Source of the DNA: Sapria himalayana
Lineage: Eukaryota > Streptophyta > Magnoliopsida > Malpighiales > Rafflesiaceae
Direction: 5' to 3'
Length of the DNA stretch: 64,000 nucleotides
Assembly: GCA_029783825.1 (NCBI GenBank)
Contig: JAREIK010010524.1
Span: forward strand, 18,992-82,991
Part shown: positions 50,721 through 63,063 of the stretch, piece by piece
How the letters are laid out: each line of letters opens with the position of its first letter
Numbering within the stretch: the first letter of the stretch is position 1
The notes under the pieces: generated by a model
Databases searched by the model: none
The model's input: only the letters and a program-made list of their open reading frames with translations
Told to the model about the DNA's origin: nothing
Made by a program: the position numbers and the translations under genes

Positions 50721-52639
50721 TATGCTTAACTGTATATCCGTCTATCTTTATATATGTATATCGGTTGATCTATCTGTCTATATGTCTATTTATTTATTTA
50801 TCTGTCTGTCTATTTGTGTATTTTTATATCTTTTTAACTATCTTTTTGTTGATCTGTCTATCATTCTATCTATCTATCTGTCTATCTATGTGACTATCTG
50901 CCTATCCAACTTTATGTATATTTATCTATTTGTCTATCCGTCTATCTATCTATCTATCTTTGTATGTGTGTCTCTATTTATCTATCTATCTGTCTATCTA
51001 TCTATTTGTCGATCTGTATATCTATCTATATGTATATATTCCTATCTGTCTAACTATCTATTTGTTTACCTATCTATCTATCTATCTGTGTTTCTATCTT
51101 TCTGCCTATCTAATTATCTATCTATGTATTTATCTGTATATATATTTATCTATTTCTTTATCTGTCTATCTATCTGTCGATCTATCTATTTATTAATCTA
51201 TCTATATATCTATCTGTCTATCTGCCTATCAACGTATCAGCATATCTATCTAACTTTCTATCATGTCTATCTATATATCTGGTTATCTATCTATTTATCA
51301 ACATATCTATCTATCAACCTACCTATCTATCAATCTATCAATTTATCTATCTGTATATCTATCTATTTGTCTATATGTCTGTCTATCTATCTATATGTCT
51401 TTCTATCTTTCAATATGTCTATCTATCTATATTACTATCAGTATATCTATTAATATGTCTATATGTATATCGATCTATCTATGTATATGTCTATATGTCT
51501 ATCTGTATAACTATCTTTATATCTATGTATCTATTTAAGTGTTTATTTATATTTCAATCTATCTATTTGTCTAACTATCGATCTATATATCTATCTGTCT
51601 ATCTATCTATTTGTCTATTTGTCCATGTGTCTATCTATCTATCTGTCTATCATTCTATCGGTCCATTTGTCTATCTATCTATATGTCTATATATCTATCT
51701 GTCAATGTGTCTATCTACCTATTTATCTTTCTATCTCTCTCTATCTACCTATCTAACTATCTATCTATCTGTCAGTTGTCTATATATCTATTTATTTATC
51801 TTTCTATCAGTTTATATGTCTATTTGACTATCTTTATATTTTTCTATCTATCTATCTGTCTATTTGTCTATCTGTCTATATTTCTATTTGTCTATTTTTC
51901 TATCTCTCTATTTGTCTTTCTGTCTATCTATCTATCTATATCTCTCTCTGTATTTCTATTTATTTGTCTATCTATATATTTATGTGTCTATTTGTCTTTT
52001 TGTCAATCTGTCTAGTTGTCTATCTATTTATCTATCAATCTATCTATTTGTCTAGCTATCTATCTGTCTAACTATGTATCTGTCTATCTATCTATCAATA
52101 TATGTATTTATTTATCTAATTATCTGTCTATCTATATATTTGTATATCTGTCTAACTATCTTTTTATCTATCTATCTATAATGTATCTGTGTATCTATGT
52201 ATCTGTCTATCTGTCTATCTATCAATCATCATCTATCTATCTATGCAATATCTATCTATCTATGTATATATCGATCTGTCTAGTTGTTTATTTGGCTATC
52301 TATCTATATATCTATCTATCTGTCTGTCTGTATATCTATCTATCTATTTTTCAATCTGTGTATCTTTCAATCTATTAATCTATCTATCTATCTATCTGTT
52401 TATATGTCTATTTGTCTATATGTCTATTTGACTATCTATCTGTGTCTATCTATCTATTTGTCCATTTTTTATTGATATTTCTGTCTATATATCTATCTGT
52501 ATGTCTATCTATCGCTTGATATGTCTTTCAGACTTTCTATCAATCTGTCAATTTTTCAATCTATCAATTTTTCATTCTTACTAACTATCTAATTATCTAT
52601 ATTTAAATCTGTCTATTTGTCTATCTATCAATTTGTATA

Positions 52640-53460
52640 TCTCTCTATATGTCTATCTGCCTATCTATTAATCTATCTATATAAATGTAAATTTTTATAA
52701 CTATGCATCTCTTTATCTATCTTTCTATCTATAATTCTTACTAACTGTCTAATTATCTATATATCAATCTGTCTATCTTTCTGTCTATTTTTCTATGTAT
52801 AGGTCTATATTATTATCTATCTAAATATCTATCTATATATCTATTTATATGTTTATATATATATATATATCTCTCTATCTATCTATCTATCTTTCTTTCT
52901 TTATCTTTCTCTCGCTCTCTCCCTATATTTCTTGCAATCTCGCTATCAGGCTATATGGGTATCTGTCTATATATCTATCTATCTTTCTTTCTTTCGTTCA
53001 ATCAATCAATCTATCAATCTATCTATTTATATGCCTATATGACAATATGTTAACCTATCAATTTATCAACTTGTCTATCTATCTAATTATCTAATTGTCA
53101 ATCTGTCTATCTATATATCTATCTATCTATCTATCTGTCTGTCTGTCTTTCAATCTGTTAATCTCTCAATATGTATATCTGTAAATCTATCTTTCTATCT
53201 ATGTATCTGTCTATCTATCATTCTATCTTTCTGTCTATCAAACTATGTATCTATCTTTCTATTAATCTATATGATTATTTGTCTATCTGGCTATCTATTA
53301 ATCAATCTATATAAATGTAAATTTGTATAACTATGTATCTCATTTTCTATCTATCTATCTAGAATTCTTACTAACTGTCTAATTATCTATATATCAATAT
53401 GTCTATCTTTCTATCTATCTTTCTATGTATCTATCTATTTGTATATGTGTTTATATGCCT
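52640..53460 (-). repeat. segment repeated at 630 bp within the TCTA array
   Basis: TATATAAATGTAAATTT, then TATAACTATG, then 'ATTCTTACTAACTGTCTAAT' occurs at about 52678-52760 and again at about 53308-53390. The ATTCTTACTAAC words start at 52734 and 53364. A third, weaker copy of the last word is at about 52574. Confidence 0.65.
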
Positions 53461-54205
53461 ATCTGTCTACCTGCCAATGTATATCTATCTATCTGTCTAT
53501 TTGTTTATTTGCCTTTTTATCTATATGTATATTTATCTATCAAGCTATCTGTCTATCATTCTATCATTTTATCTATATATATGTATATGTCTATCATTCT
53601 ATCTTTCTATCTATCTATTTGTATATCTGTCTATTTGACTATCTGTCTTTCTAACTATCTAGTTATCTGTGAGTGAGTGTGTGTGTGTGTATATATATGT
53701 GTGTGTGTGTATATATATCTATCTATCTATAAGTCCATTAGTCAATCTGTATATGTGTTCATCTATCTATTTGTCTTTTTTTATATTTTTCTATCTATCA
53801 ATCTATCTTTTTATCTTCTATATGTCTATGTATCTATCTGACTATCTACCTTTCTATCTATTTGTTTATCTATCATTTTGTATATCTATCTATTTGTCTA
53901 TTTGTCTATATACTATCCGTATATGTATCTATATATCTATTTGTTAATCTATCTAAATGTCAATCTATCCATCTATATATCTATATGTCTATCTGTCTAT
54001 CTATCTTTCTCTCTATTTGTCAATTTGTCTATCTATTAGTCTGACTATCTATCTATCTATCTATCTATCTATCTGGCTATCTATCTATCTGGCTATCTAT
54101 CTATCTATGTTTACGTCTATATTACTATCTATCTAAATATCTATCTATCTATATATATATTTTTATATGTCTATATATAGATATAGATATAGATATATAT
54201 ATATA

Positions 54206-54556
54206 TATAAGTTTGGTCATGCATTCCCTATCCAACTCGTTGTGGTATATGAAAAGAATAAACTTTGAGACTGGACTGGAATTAACCTCAAAAAACCCAC
54301 CGTTGAGTAGGGTTTACCAAGGATCTAATACACCATGTTTTTTGGTGCATATTTTGGCATGGCTCTTTAGGTGCCAAGTCCCCAACACAGTCTTACAAGT
54401 TAAAATTTTTTTACAATTTTTTGTACTATGGCATATTTGTTTTCATACTCCTAATATTTGTTTGTTTTATTATATTAAAGTGAATCCAAACTATAGAAGT
54501 CCTAATTTTTCGTTTTTCAGATGTTTGGGTCAAGGTGATTGGAGAAACCAAAGTTT
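54206..54556. other. 350-bp non-repetitive segment of unknown origin
   Basis: A sharp change from TCTA array to ordinary sequence (GTTTGGTCATGCATTCCC onward). The plus strand is open from 54213 to 54560, but its translation has no recognisable domain and no protein-like neighbours. It may be the inner edge of the transposon island that ends at 57370, or part of a solo LTR. I cannot decide. Confidence 0.4.
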
Positions 54557-55640
54557 ATAATAACTATCTTTATATATCTTTGAATAAGTTTGTGTTTCTC
54601 CAAAATTTTTGGGTAGAGTTTTAGTCTATTATAGGTATGTAAAAGCTTATTATCATCTGTGCTAGCTATGGCAGCGGCGGCAGTGGTGGTAGTGATGATA
54701 GTGGTGGCAATGGTGCCAGAAGCGGCAGCGGTGGCAGTAGCACCAGCAACAGCGGCAACGGCAACATGAGTGGTAGCATCAGTAGTGGCGGCAGCAGCCA
54801 CAGCGGCTACAGTGGAGGCAGCGGAGGAAGCGGCAGCGACAGCATCAGCAGCAGTAGCAGTGACAGCATCAGCAGTGGCAACAGCATCAGCAGTAGCAGC
54901 AATGGTAGTGGCAGCGGTGGTAGCAGCAGCAGCCACTGCACCGGCAGCAGACACAGTGACAGCGGCAGCAGTAACAGCGGTAGTAACGACAGTGTGAGCA
55001 GCAGGAATGGCAACAAATGTGGTATATACATACGTATATAGTCAGTATATATTCACATATAATTCTGTGGTATTTTATGTACATATATACTAAGTATAAA
55101 TATACTCGGTATATATGTACACATAATAGTATACTTTATATGTACAGATACTACCGTAATACATATACGAATAAAATGTTAGTATATATATACATATTTG
55201 CTATGTATATATTTACGAAGCTAGTATATATATAATTTTTCACAGATGTGGTATATACATATTTGATTTGATTTAGTGGTTTAAATTTCTCACAGATGTG
55301 GTACCGCATTGTTTTCCATACGAAGCTAGTATAAGTGAAGGCATATTTCAAAAAACATGAAGCACCGTGAATCAGATAGTTTTTTTGCAGTGTAAAGTTG
55401 GTGATCAGAGGAGCAAAGTAAGAGAAAGTAATGTTAATGCATTGATAGATTATACTTTATGCATAGTCGTTAGATACATTGATTACTAAGATGTAATATA
55501 ATTTTTGTTATTTTTTTTAGTTATTTAAAATATTGTATTAGAATAAGTTATTATGTGAATTTTTTTTGTTTAATAAAATATTTTGATTTATAGTTTCTAT
55601 TTTTTATTAAATTTAATATAAAAATATTAAGTTATATAAT
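54557..55640 (+). repeat. 1.14-kb tandem duplication, copy 1
   Basis: It begins TATAATAACTATCTTTATATA, then TTTTTGGGTAGAGTTTTAG and TATTATAGGTATGTAAAAGC, followed by a GCN/GGC trinucleotide tract, a TACGTATATA/TATATGTACA-rich segment and an AT-rich end. The same order is found in copy 2 at an offset of about 1,139 bp. Confidence 0.8.
54666..55016. repeat. imperfect AGC/GGC trinucleotide tract in copy 1
   Basis: About 350 bases are made of GGCAGC, AGCAGT, GGTAGT and similar triplets. All frames on both strands are largely open, giving Ser/Gly-, Ala/Val/Thr-, Leu/Pro- or Cys-rich products depending on frame. Because every frame is open for the same reason, this is not evidence for a protein. 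It is one of the two most GC-rich parts of the window. Confidence 0.8.
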
Positions 55641-55695
55641 TAAATTTTAGTTTAAGCTGTATGACAAATTAATTTAATTTGTGTTTATTCATATC

Positions 55696-56860
55696 TATAA
55701 TAACTATTTTTTATATATCTGTGAAAATGTTTGCGTGTCTCTGAATTTTTTGGGTATAGTTTTAGCCTATTATAGGTATGTAAAAGCATATTATCACTAG
55801 TAGTGCAGTGGAAGTGATGGTAGCGACAGTGATTCCAGTGATGGTAGTGGAAGCGGCAGTTGTGGTAGATGTGGCGGCGGCGGCAGTGGCCAGAGTGGTA
55901 TTGGTAGGAGTGGTGGCATAGTAGGCAGAGGCAGTGGCAGTAGCACTGGCTGCACTAGAAGCAGCAGCGGAAGTGGCGGTAGCAACACCTGCACAAGAAG
56001 CATCGGCAGCACCAGAAGCAATGGTAGCAGTGGCAGAGGCGGCAACTACAACGACGGTGGTGGCGGTAGTAGTGGTGGTAACAGCCACTACGGCATGCAG
56101 TGGTAGCACCGGTAGCGATGGTAGCGGCAGCAGCAACAGCAGCAGCAATGGTGGCCGCAGCTTCCGACAGCAATGGTGTGGTAGCAGTTGCGAAAATAGC
56201 AGTGGTATTGGCAGTGACAGTGGCAAAGACAGTAGTGGTAGGAGCGGCAACGGGAGCAGCAACAACATCACCAAATGAGATATATACGTACAAATAAAGT
56301 CAGTATATACGTACAATTAATACTACAATATTTTATGTACGTATACACTAAGTATATTTGTACTCAGTTTATATGTACACATAATACTGCTATTTATATG
56401 TACATATATTGCATTAATATATATACGAGTGAAATGCTAGTATATATTTACATATATACTACAATTTTATATATGTATCAAAGCATAATTTTTTTTAATT
56501 TGAATGAGTTGTTTAATTTTCTTATAGATATGATACATCAATGTTCCTCATACAAAGCTTCTATAAGTGATGCTATTTTTCACTAGGCATTTGTTCCATG
56601 ACTCGTACAGCTTTGTTACAGTAGAAAAATGATGATCGAATTAGCAGAGGAAGAGAAAGCAATGTCAATGAATGGATATATTATACTTTATGCACTATAG
56701 GTAGATACATTGATGAATAAGATGAAATAAAAGTTTGTTATTTTTTTGTTTCAATTATGTAAAATATTGAATTTTATATGATATTAAATGATTTTATTTT
56801 TTGTTTATTATAAATTATTCATAGTTTCAATTTTTATTCAATTTGATATGAAAAGATTAA
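55696..56860 (+). repeat. 1.14-kb tandem duplication, copy 2
   Basis: This copy carries the same landmarks as copy 1: TATAATAACTATTTTTTATA, TTTTTTGGGTATAGTTTTAG, TATTATAGGTATGTAAAAGC, a trinucleotide tract, 'TATATGTACACATAATACTG' and an AT-rich end. The trinucleotide tract is longer here (about 480 against 350 bp) and less pure. The frame and phase of the triplets differ between copies. Confidence 0.8.
55797..56278. repeat. imperfect GGC/AGC/GGT trinucleotide tract in copy 2
   Basis: This is the counterpart of 54666-55016, about 480 bases long, with GTGGTAGTGGCGGC-like triplets. As in copy 1, several frames on both strands stay open, the longest on the minus strand (55762-56316). No domain is recognisable. 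Confidence 0.78.
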
Positions 56861-56914
56861 ATTATTAAATTAAAAAATTTTATAAATTTTTAACTTCTAA
56901 AATTATTTTTGAAA

Positions 56915-57370
56915 TTAAAATGGCCAGGGAAAATTCCCTTGATAAATTAGCAAAGGTAAATCTCTTTCTAATTTAGCTAGGAAATTTTCCCTAGCTAATT
57001 TAGCTAGGGAAATATTAAAATTAGTGACTGATATTCCATCACTAGATTTATTTAGCTAGGGACTATATCCGTCACTAAAATTTATAGTCCAGCACTTTAA
57101 CTAGGGAATCATCCATCATTATTTTTGTTTAGTGATGAAATATCTCGTTTATCTTGCAAATTTAGCTACAGAATTTTACTTTTTTAGCAAGAGATTTTTC
57201 CTTTGCTAATTTTTTAGCTAGGGACACTTTCCGTCGCTAAAATTTAGCAAGGTGCACTTTAGATAGGGAACCAATCCATGGGTAATCTATCGCAATATCC
57301 CGTTTATTGATGGAAAATATTTATTTAGCAAGAGAATTGTCCCAAGCTATATAGGATTTTTCTTGTAGTG
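56915..57370. mobile_element. intact-looking right end of a CACTA-type transposon
   Basis: Subterminal motifs TTTAGCTAGGGAAA, ATTCCATCACTAGATTTA, TTTCCGTCGCTAAAATTTA and TTAGCAAGAGAATTGTCCC lead to TTTTTCTTGTAGTG, ending at 57370. Its reverse complement begins CACTACAAGAAAAA, the usual plant CACTA terminus. The motifs are those of the degenerate ends at 7010-8225 and 8385-8815, so all three belong to one family, distinct from the ACCGACC family at 33508. The next base is the start of the TCTA array, in TTTATCTTTCTATC. Confidence 0.75.
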
Positions 57371-60300
57371 TTTATCTTTCTATCTTTTTGTCTATCAATC
57401 AATCAATCTATCTTTCTATTTGTTTATCTATATATATGTCTATCTATCTCACTGTCTATCTATATATCTGTTTAACTATCATTATCTATCTATCTATCTT
57501 TATAAGTATCTATCTACATATTTGACTATTTGTCTATTTTGATATCTAAATATCTATCAATTTATATATATATATCTATCTATCTATTTAACTTTCTATC
57601 TATCTATGTGTCTTTCTATCTATATGTCTCTATCTATCTATTTTTATATCTATCTATTTGTGTATCTATTAATCTATCTATCTATATATTTATTTCTGTA
57701 TCTGTATATCTATATATCTACTATCTATTTATTAGTCTATTTATCTATCTGTCTAAGTAACTATCTATATATCTATATCTCTATCTATCTATTTATCATT
57801 ATGTTTATCAGTTTATTTTTTTATCTTTCAATTTGTCTCTCTTTATCTGTCAATCTATATATCTATTTATCTATCTATATTACTATCTATCTATTAGTTT
57901 TTCTGTCTATCTCTCTATCTCACTATCTTTCTATTTGTCTATTTGTATATCTGACTATCGTTCGATATGCATATCTATCTATTTATCTATCTATTTATCT
58001 CTTTATCTCTATTTCTCTATATGTTTATATACATACATCAGTATCTATTAATTTGTCTTTTTGCCTATCTGTGTATCAATCAATCAATCATCTGTCTGTC
58101 TATCTGTGTGTCTATCTATCTATGTGTCTAACTATCTATCTATTTGTATATATGTTTATCTCTCTATCTATCTATATATCTGTCTATCTATTAAGATATC
58201 TATCTTTTTGTCTGTATGTCTATCCTTCTAACTAACTCTTTGTCTATTCCTCTAGCTATCTATCTTTCTATCTCATTATTTTTTATATATCTAACTTTTT
58301 ATCAATCTATCTATATATCTCTATTTCTATCTATCTATTTATCTATCTATATATATGTTTATTTTTCAATCAATCAATCTATATATATTTCTATTTATCT
58401 ATCTATATTACAATCTGTGTATCTATCAATCTAAGTATTTGTATATTTTTTATTTGTCTATCTATTTTTATGACTATCTATCTATCTGTCTATATGGCTT
58501 TTGTCTATCCATTTGTCTATTAATCTTTGTATTTATTTATCTATTTACATGTGTCTAAGTGTCTGTGTCTATGTGTCAATGTGCCTATGTCTTTATGAGC
58601 TATGTGTTTATGTGTCTATGTGTCTTGTGTGTATGTGTCTAGTCTGTGTCTATGGGTCTAGGTGTCTATCTGCATATGTATCTATGTGCCAATCTATATA
58701 TCAATATGTCTATCTATCTATCTACCTAACTACCTACCTATCTATCTATTTGTATATCTATATATCTATCTATGTTTCTATTTAACTTCCTATCAACTTT
58801 CCTATCTGTATATCTATTTATTTGTCTATCTGTCTATTTTTAAATTTGTCTATCTAATTATATTTGTATCTATCTATCTATATGTTTGTCTATCTTTCTA
58901 TATGTCAATTTGTCTATCTAATTATCTTTTTATATATCATTATCTCTATCTCTCTATTCATCGATTAGAGTATTAGTCTATCTATCTATTTTTCTATATG
59001 TCTATATATATTTATGTATATTTATCTATCTATCTATCTATTTGTCTATCTTTTTATTTGTCTTTCTGTCTCAATATATATTTCTCAATCTATCTTTTAG
59101 TATATAAGTTTATTACTCTATGTTACTATCTATATATCTGTCTATCTATCGATCAATCTATATATTTGTTAATACTCTACTTGTCTATTTGTCTACCTAT
59201 CTATTGATCTATCTAACTCTCTATTTGTCTATCTTTCTATCTATCTATATGTCTATCTATATTTATATCTATCTATCTATCTATCTATGTATCTATGTAT
59301 CTGTCTATTAATCTATCTATCAATCTATTTGTATATATGAGTAATTGTGTATTTATCTATCTATCTATATATCTATCCTTCTATTTGTCTATCTATCTTT
59401 CTACCTTTTTATATTTTTGTCTATCTAATTATCTATGAATATATCTATCTATCTATCAATCTATTTATTTAACTATTTATCTATCTATTTGTCTATTTAT
59501 CTATCTTTTTATTTGTAGATTTGTATATCTGTCTATTTATCTTTCTATCTATTTATGTGTTTATATGTCTATCTATCTTTCTGTTAATCAATCAATCTAT
59601 TTGTCTATCTATTTATCTATCTATTTCTATTTATTTATATGTTTATTTGTATATCTATCAATTTTTATCTATCTAACTAAGTATCTATCTATTTTCCTAT
59701 CTATATATTTGTATATTTATCTTTATATATACATATATATGTCTGTGTGAAATAGTTATCAATCTATCTCTCTATATACCTATCTATCTATCTATTTCTC
59801 TAACTATATATATGTCTATCTTTGTATACATCTACTTCTCTATCTATCTTTCATTCTTTCTTTATTTTTTTATATTTTTATATCTATCTATCTCTCTATC
59901 TATCTATATATCTATCTGTCAATCTATCTATCTATAAATCTAGCTATCTTTCTCTTTATATTTCTATCAATTTGTCTATCTGTCTATCTGTCGATCTATC
60001 TTTTCTATACATCTTTCTATTTGATAATCTATCTATTTGTCTAACTATATATCTATATATTTTTCTTACTTTTTGTATATTTATCTATCTATCAATATAT
60101 CAATATATTTGTCTAAGTGTCTATTTATTTATCTATATTTGTGTCAATTTGTCTATTTATATGTTTATCTTTCTATCTATTTATCTGTCTATATTTTTTC
60201 TATCTATTTATCTCTCTAACTATTAATTTATCTTTTAGTCTTTTAAATAATCATTCAATTGTCTATTTATCTATCTATCTCACTATCTATCTTTCTCTTT

Positions 60301-63024
60301 ATATATCTCTCTATCTGTCTATTTCTATCAGTATTTTGTCTATCTCTCTATCAATCATTGATTATATATGTCTATCTATTTATTCATCTAACTATCTATC
60401 TGTCTATCTATCAATTTGTCTATGTGTCTATTTGTCTATATATTTATCTGTCTATCTATCTATATATCAACATATCTGTCTATCTATCTATCTATTTGAC
60501 TATCTGTCTATCTATTTATTTGTATATCAATCTATCTTTCTATCTATCAATCTATCTATCTATATATATGTCTCTCTTTGTATCTATATATCTATCTATT
60601 TATCTATCTATTTATATATCTATTTATTTATTTATTTATATATCTATTTATCTATTTATATGGCTATCTTGCTATATATCTACCTGTCTATATGTCTATG
60701 TATCTATCTATCTAACTATAATTCAATTTATCTATCTTTCTTTATTTCTTTCTGTATATCTAATTCTCTATTTGTCTATTTATTATTTGTATATATATCT
60801 ATCTGTATATCTATCTATATAGCTATCTATCTGTCCATTTCTTTATCTATCTGTTTGTCTTTCTAAATGCCTATCTATCTATCAATCTATTTATTTGTCT
60901 AATTGATTATATATCTTATATCTATATTTGTAACTATTTAACTATCTATCTATCTTTCTGTCTAAGTGTATCTCTTTCATTCTATCTATAAATTTAAATG
61001 TCTAACAATCATTTTATCGATTAGTGTATCAATAAATTTGTTTATTTGTCTTTGTAATTATATATCTATGTAGTTATATATTTATCTCTCAATCTCCCTA
61101 ATAATTATATATCTATCAAACTATATATGATATATCTATCTAACTATATCTCTAGCTGTCAATGTGTCTATTAGTCTATTAGTCTAATAGTCTTTATTTC
61201 TATTTATAAATTTATCTATATGTCTATCTATCTATCTGTTTATGTAACAATCTTTCTATTTGTTTAACTGTTTATATGTCTATCTACTAATCTATGTTTC
61301 TATCATTCTAACTCTCTATCTATATGTCTAACTGTCTAACTATCTAACTATTTATATATCTATCAATTTATTTCTCTAACTATCTAACTATCTATCTATT
61401 TATATGTCTAACTATCTATATGTCTATCTATTTATCTATCTCACTAACTAACTAATTGTCCTTCTTTCTATCAGTATATCTATCTATTTGTCTAATTGTT
61501 AATATGTTTATCTATCTATTTGTTTTTCTAGCTATCTATAAATCTATCTATCTAATTATTTATCTAGCACACAATCTATCTATCAGTCTATCTATCTATC
61601 TAACTATCTAACTCTCTATCAATATGTATATATTTCTATATATCTCTCTACCAATATGCTTATCTATCTATATGTCTATCTCTCTATCTGACTATTGGTC
61701 TATCTAATTATATGTCTATATGTCTATTTGTCTATATATCTATCTAGCTACTTATTTATCAATCTATCTATCTTTCGATCTATCTATCCATCCATTCATC
61801 TATCCATCCATCTATTCATCCATCCATCCATCCATCCATCTATCTATCTATCTATATATGTGTGTATATATCTATCTATCTATCTGCCAATCTCTCTATT
61901 TGCATATCTATATACTTGTCTATCTATCTGACTATTTTTCTATATGTCTATCTATCTGACTATTTCTCTATCTGTCTATTTATCTCTTTTGTTTATAAGT
62001 CTATTTATCAATCTATCTAACTATCTATCAGTATATTTGTATATATATCTATGTATCTCTCTATTTATTTGTATATCAATCTATCAATATATTTGTATAT
62101 CTATCTATTTATATATCTAGTTAGCTATCTATCTATATATTAGTCTCTCTGTTTATAAAAATATATTTCTATCTATCTATTTGTTTATCCCTATATCTAT
62201 CTATTTCTCTATTTTACTATATGTCTATCTACCTAAATATCTATTTGTGAATCTATCTATCTGTCTCTCTACCTATATATCTATTTGTCAATCTGTCTAT
62301 CTATCTTTCTTTGTATCTATCAACTATGTCTATGTGTCTATGTGTCTATGTGTTTATGTGTCTGTGTCTATGTGTCTATATGTTTACATGGTCTATGTGT
62401 CGATGTGTCTATGTGTCTATATATTTATCTATCTATCTTTTTGTCTATCTAGCTATATATCTGTCTACTTGTTTATCTATCTATTATGTATTTTTCTATC
62501 TATCTTTCTATCTGACTATTTGTCTATCTATCTAGCTTTGTATCTATCTATTTATCTATCTTATATTTATCTATTTGTCTATCTATCAAATTATCTATAT
62601 ATCTATCTATCTATCAGTCTTTCTCAATATGTCTCTTTTTCTATATTAAATTGATGCTATTATCTATCGTCTATATGTTGTAGCCATATATTTGTCTAAA
62701 ACTCTCTATCAAAAAATTTAGATTTATATATATCTATTCTGCTTTTCTATTTGTCTATATGTCTCTCTTTCTCTTTATCTATATTTTAATATATAGTCTA
62801 TTAGTCTATGTTAAAATTTATATATCTTCCTATCTATTGATCAATCAATATGTCTGTCTAACTATCTATTTGTTTATCTATCACCCTACTATCTAACTAT
62901 ATATCTATCAATTTTACTATTTATCTATCTATTTGTCTTATCTTACTATCTATTTATCTATCAAACTATTTATCTATCTATAGTTTATCAAATAACTATA
63001 TATCTTTTTATCTATCTATCTATC

Positions 63025-63063
<39 letters not shown>

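Larger units (their letters stand above)
42221..54205 (-). repeat. 12-kb diverged TCTA array
   Basis: It has the same tetranucleotide family and orientation as 30609-33507. (TA)n islands lie at about 45307-45360, 45961-45996, 46306-46351, 47505-47551 and 50191-50202, with (TG)n at 50203-50222 and 53681-53710. There is no gene. Open frames of up to about 350 codons on the plus strand here are artefacts of the repeat. Longer-range repeats within it are described separately. Confidence 0.95.

Noticed and set aside
42406..54044. Plus-strand open frames of up to 352 codons that look like multi-pass membrane proteins.
   Set aside because: TCTA array translated. The hydrophobic, aromatic composition comes from the repeat and not from selection.
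54517..56316. Ala/Thr-, Ser/Gly-, Leu/Pro- and Cys-rich open frames on both strands.
   Set aside because: Imperfect trinucleotide tracts are open in almost all frames. Both strands give equally long products and none has a domain.
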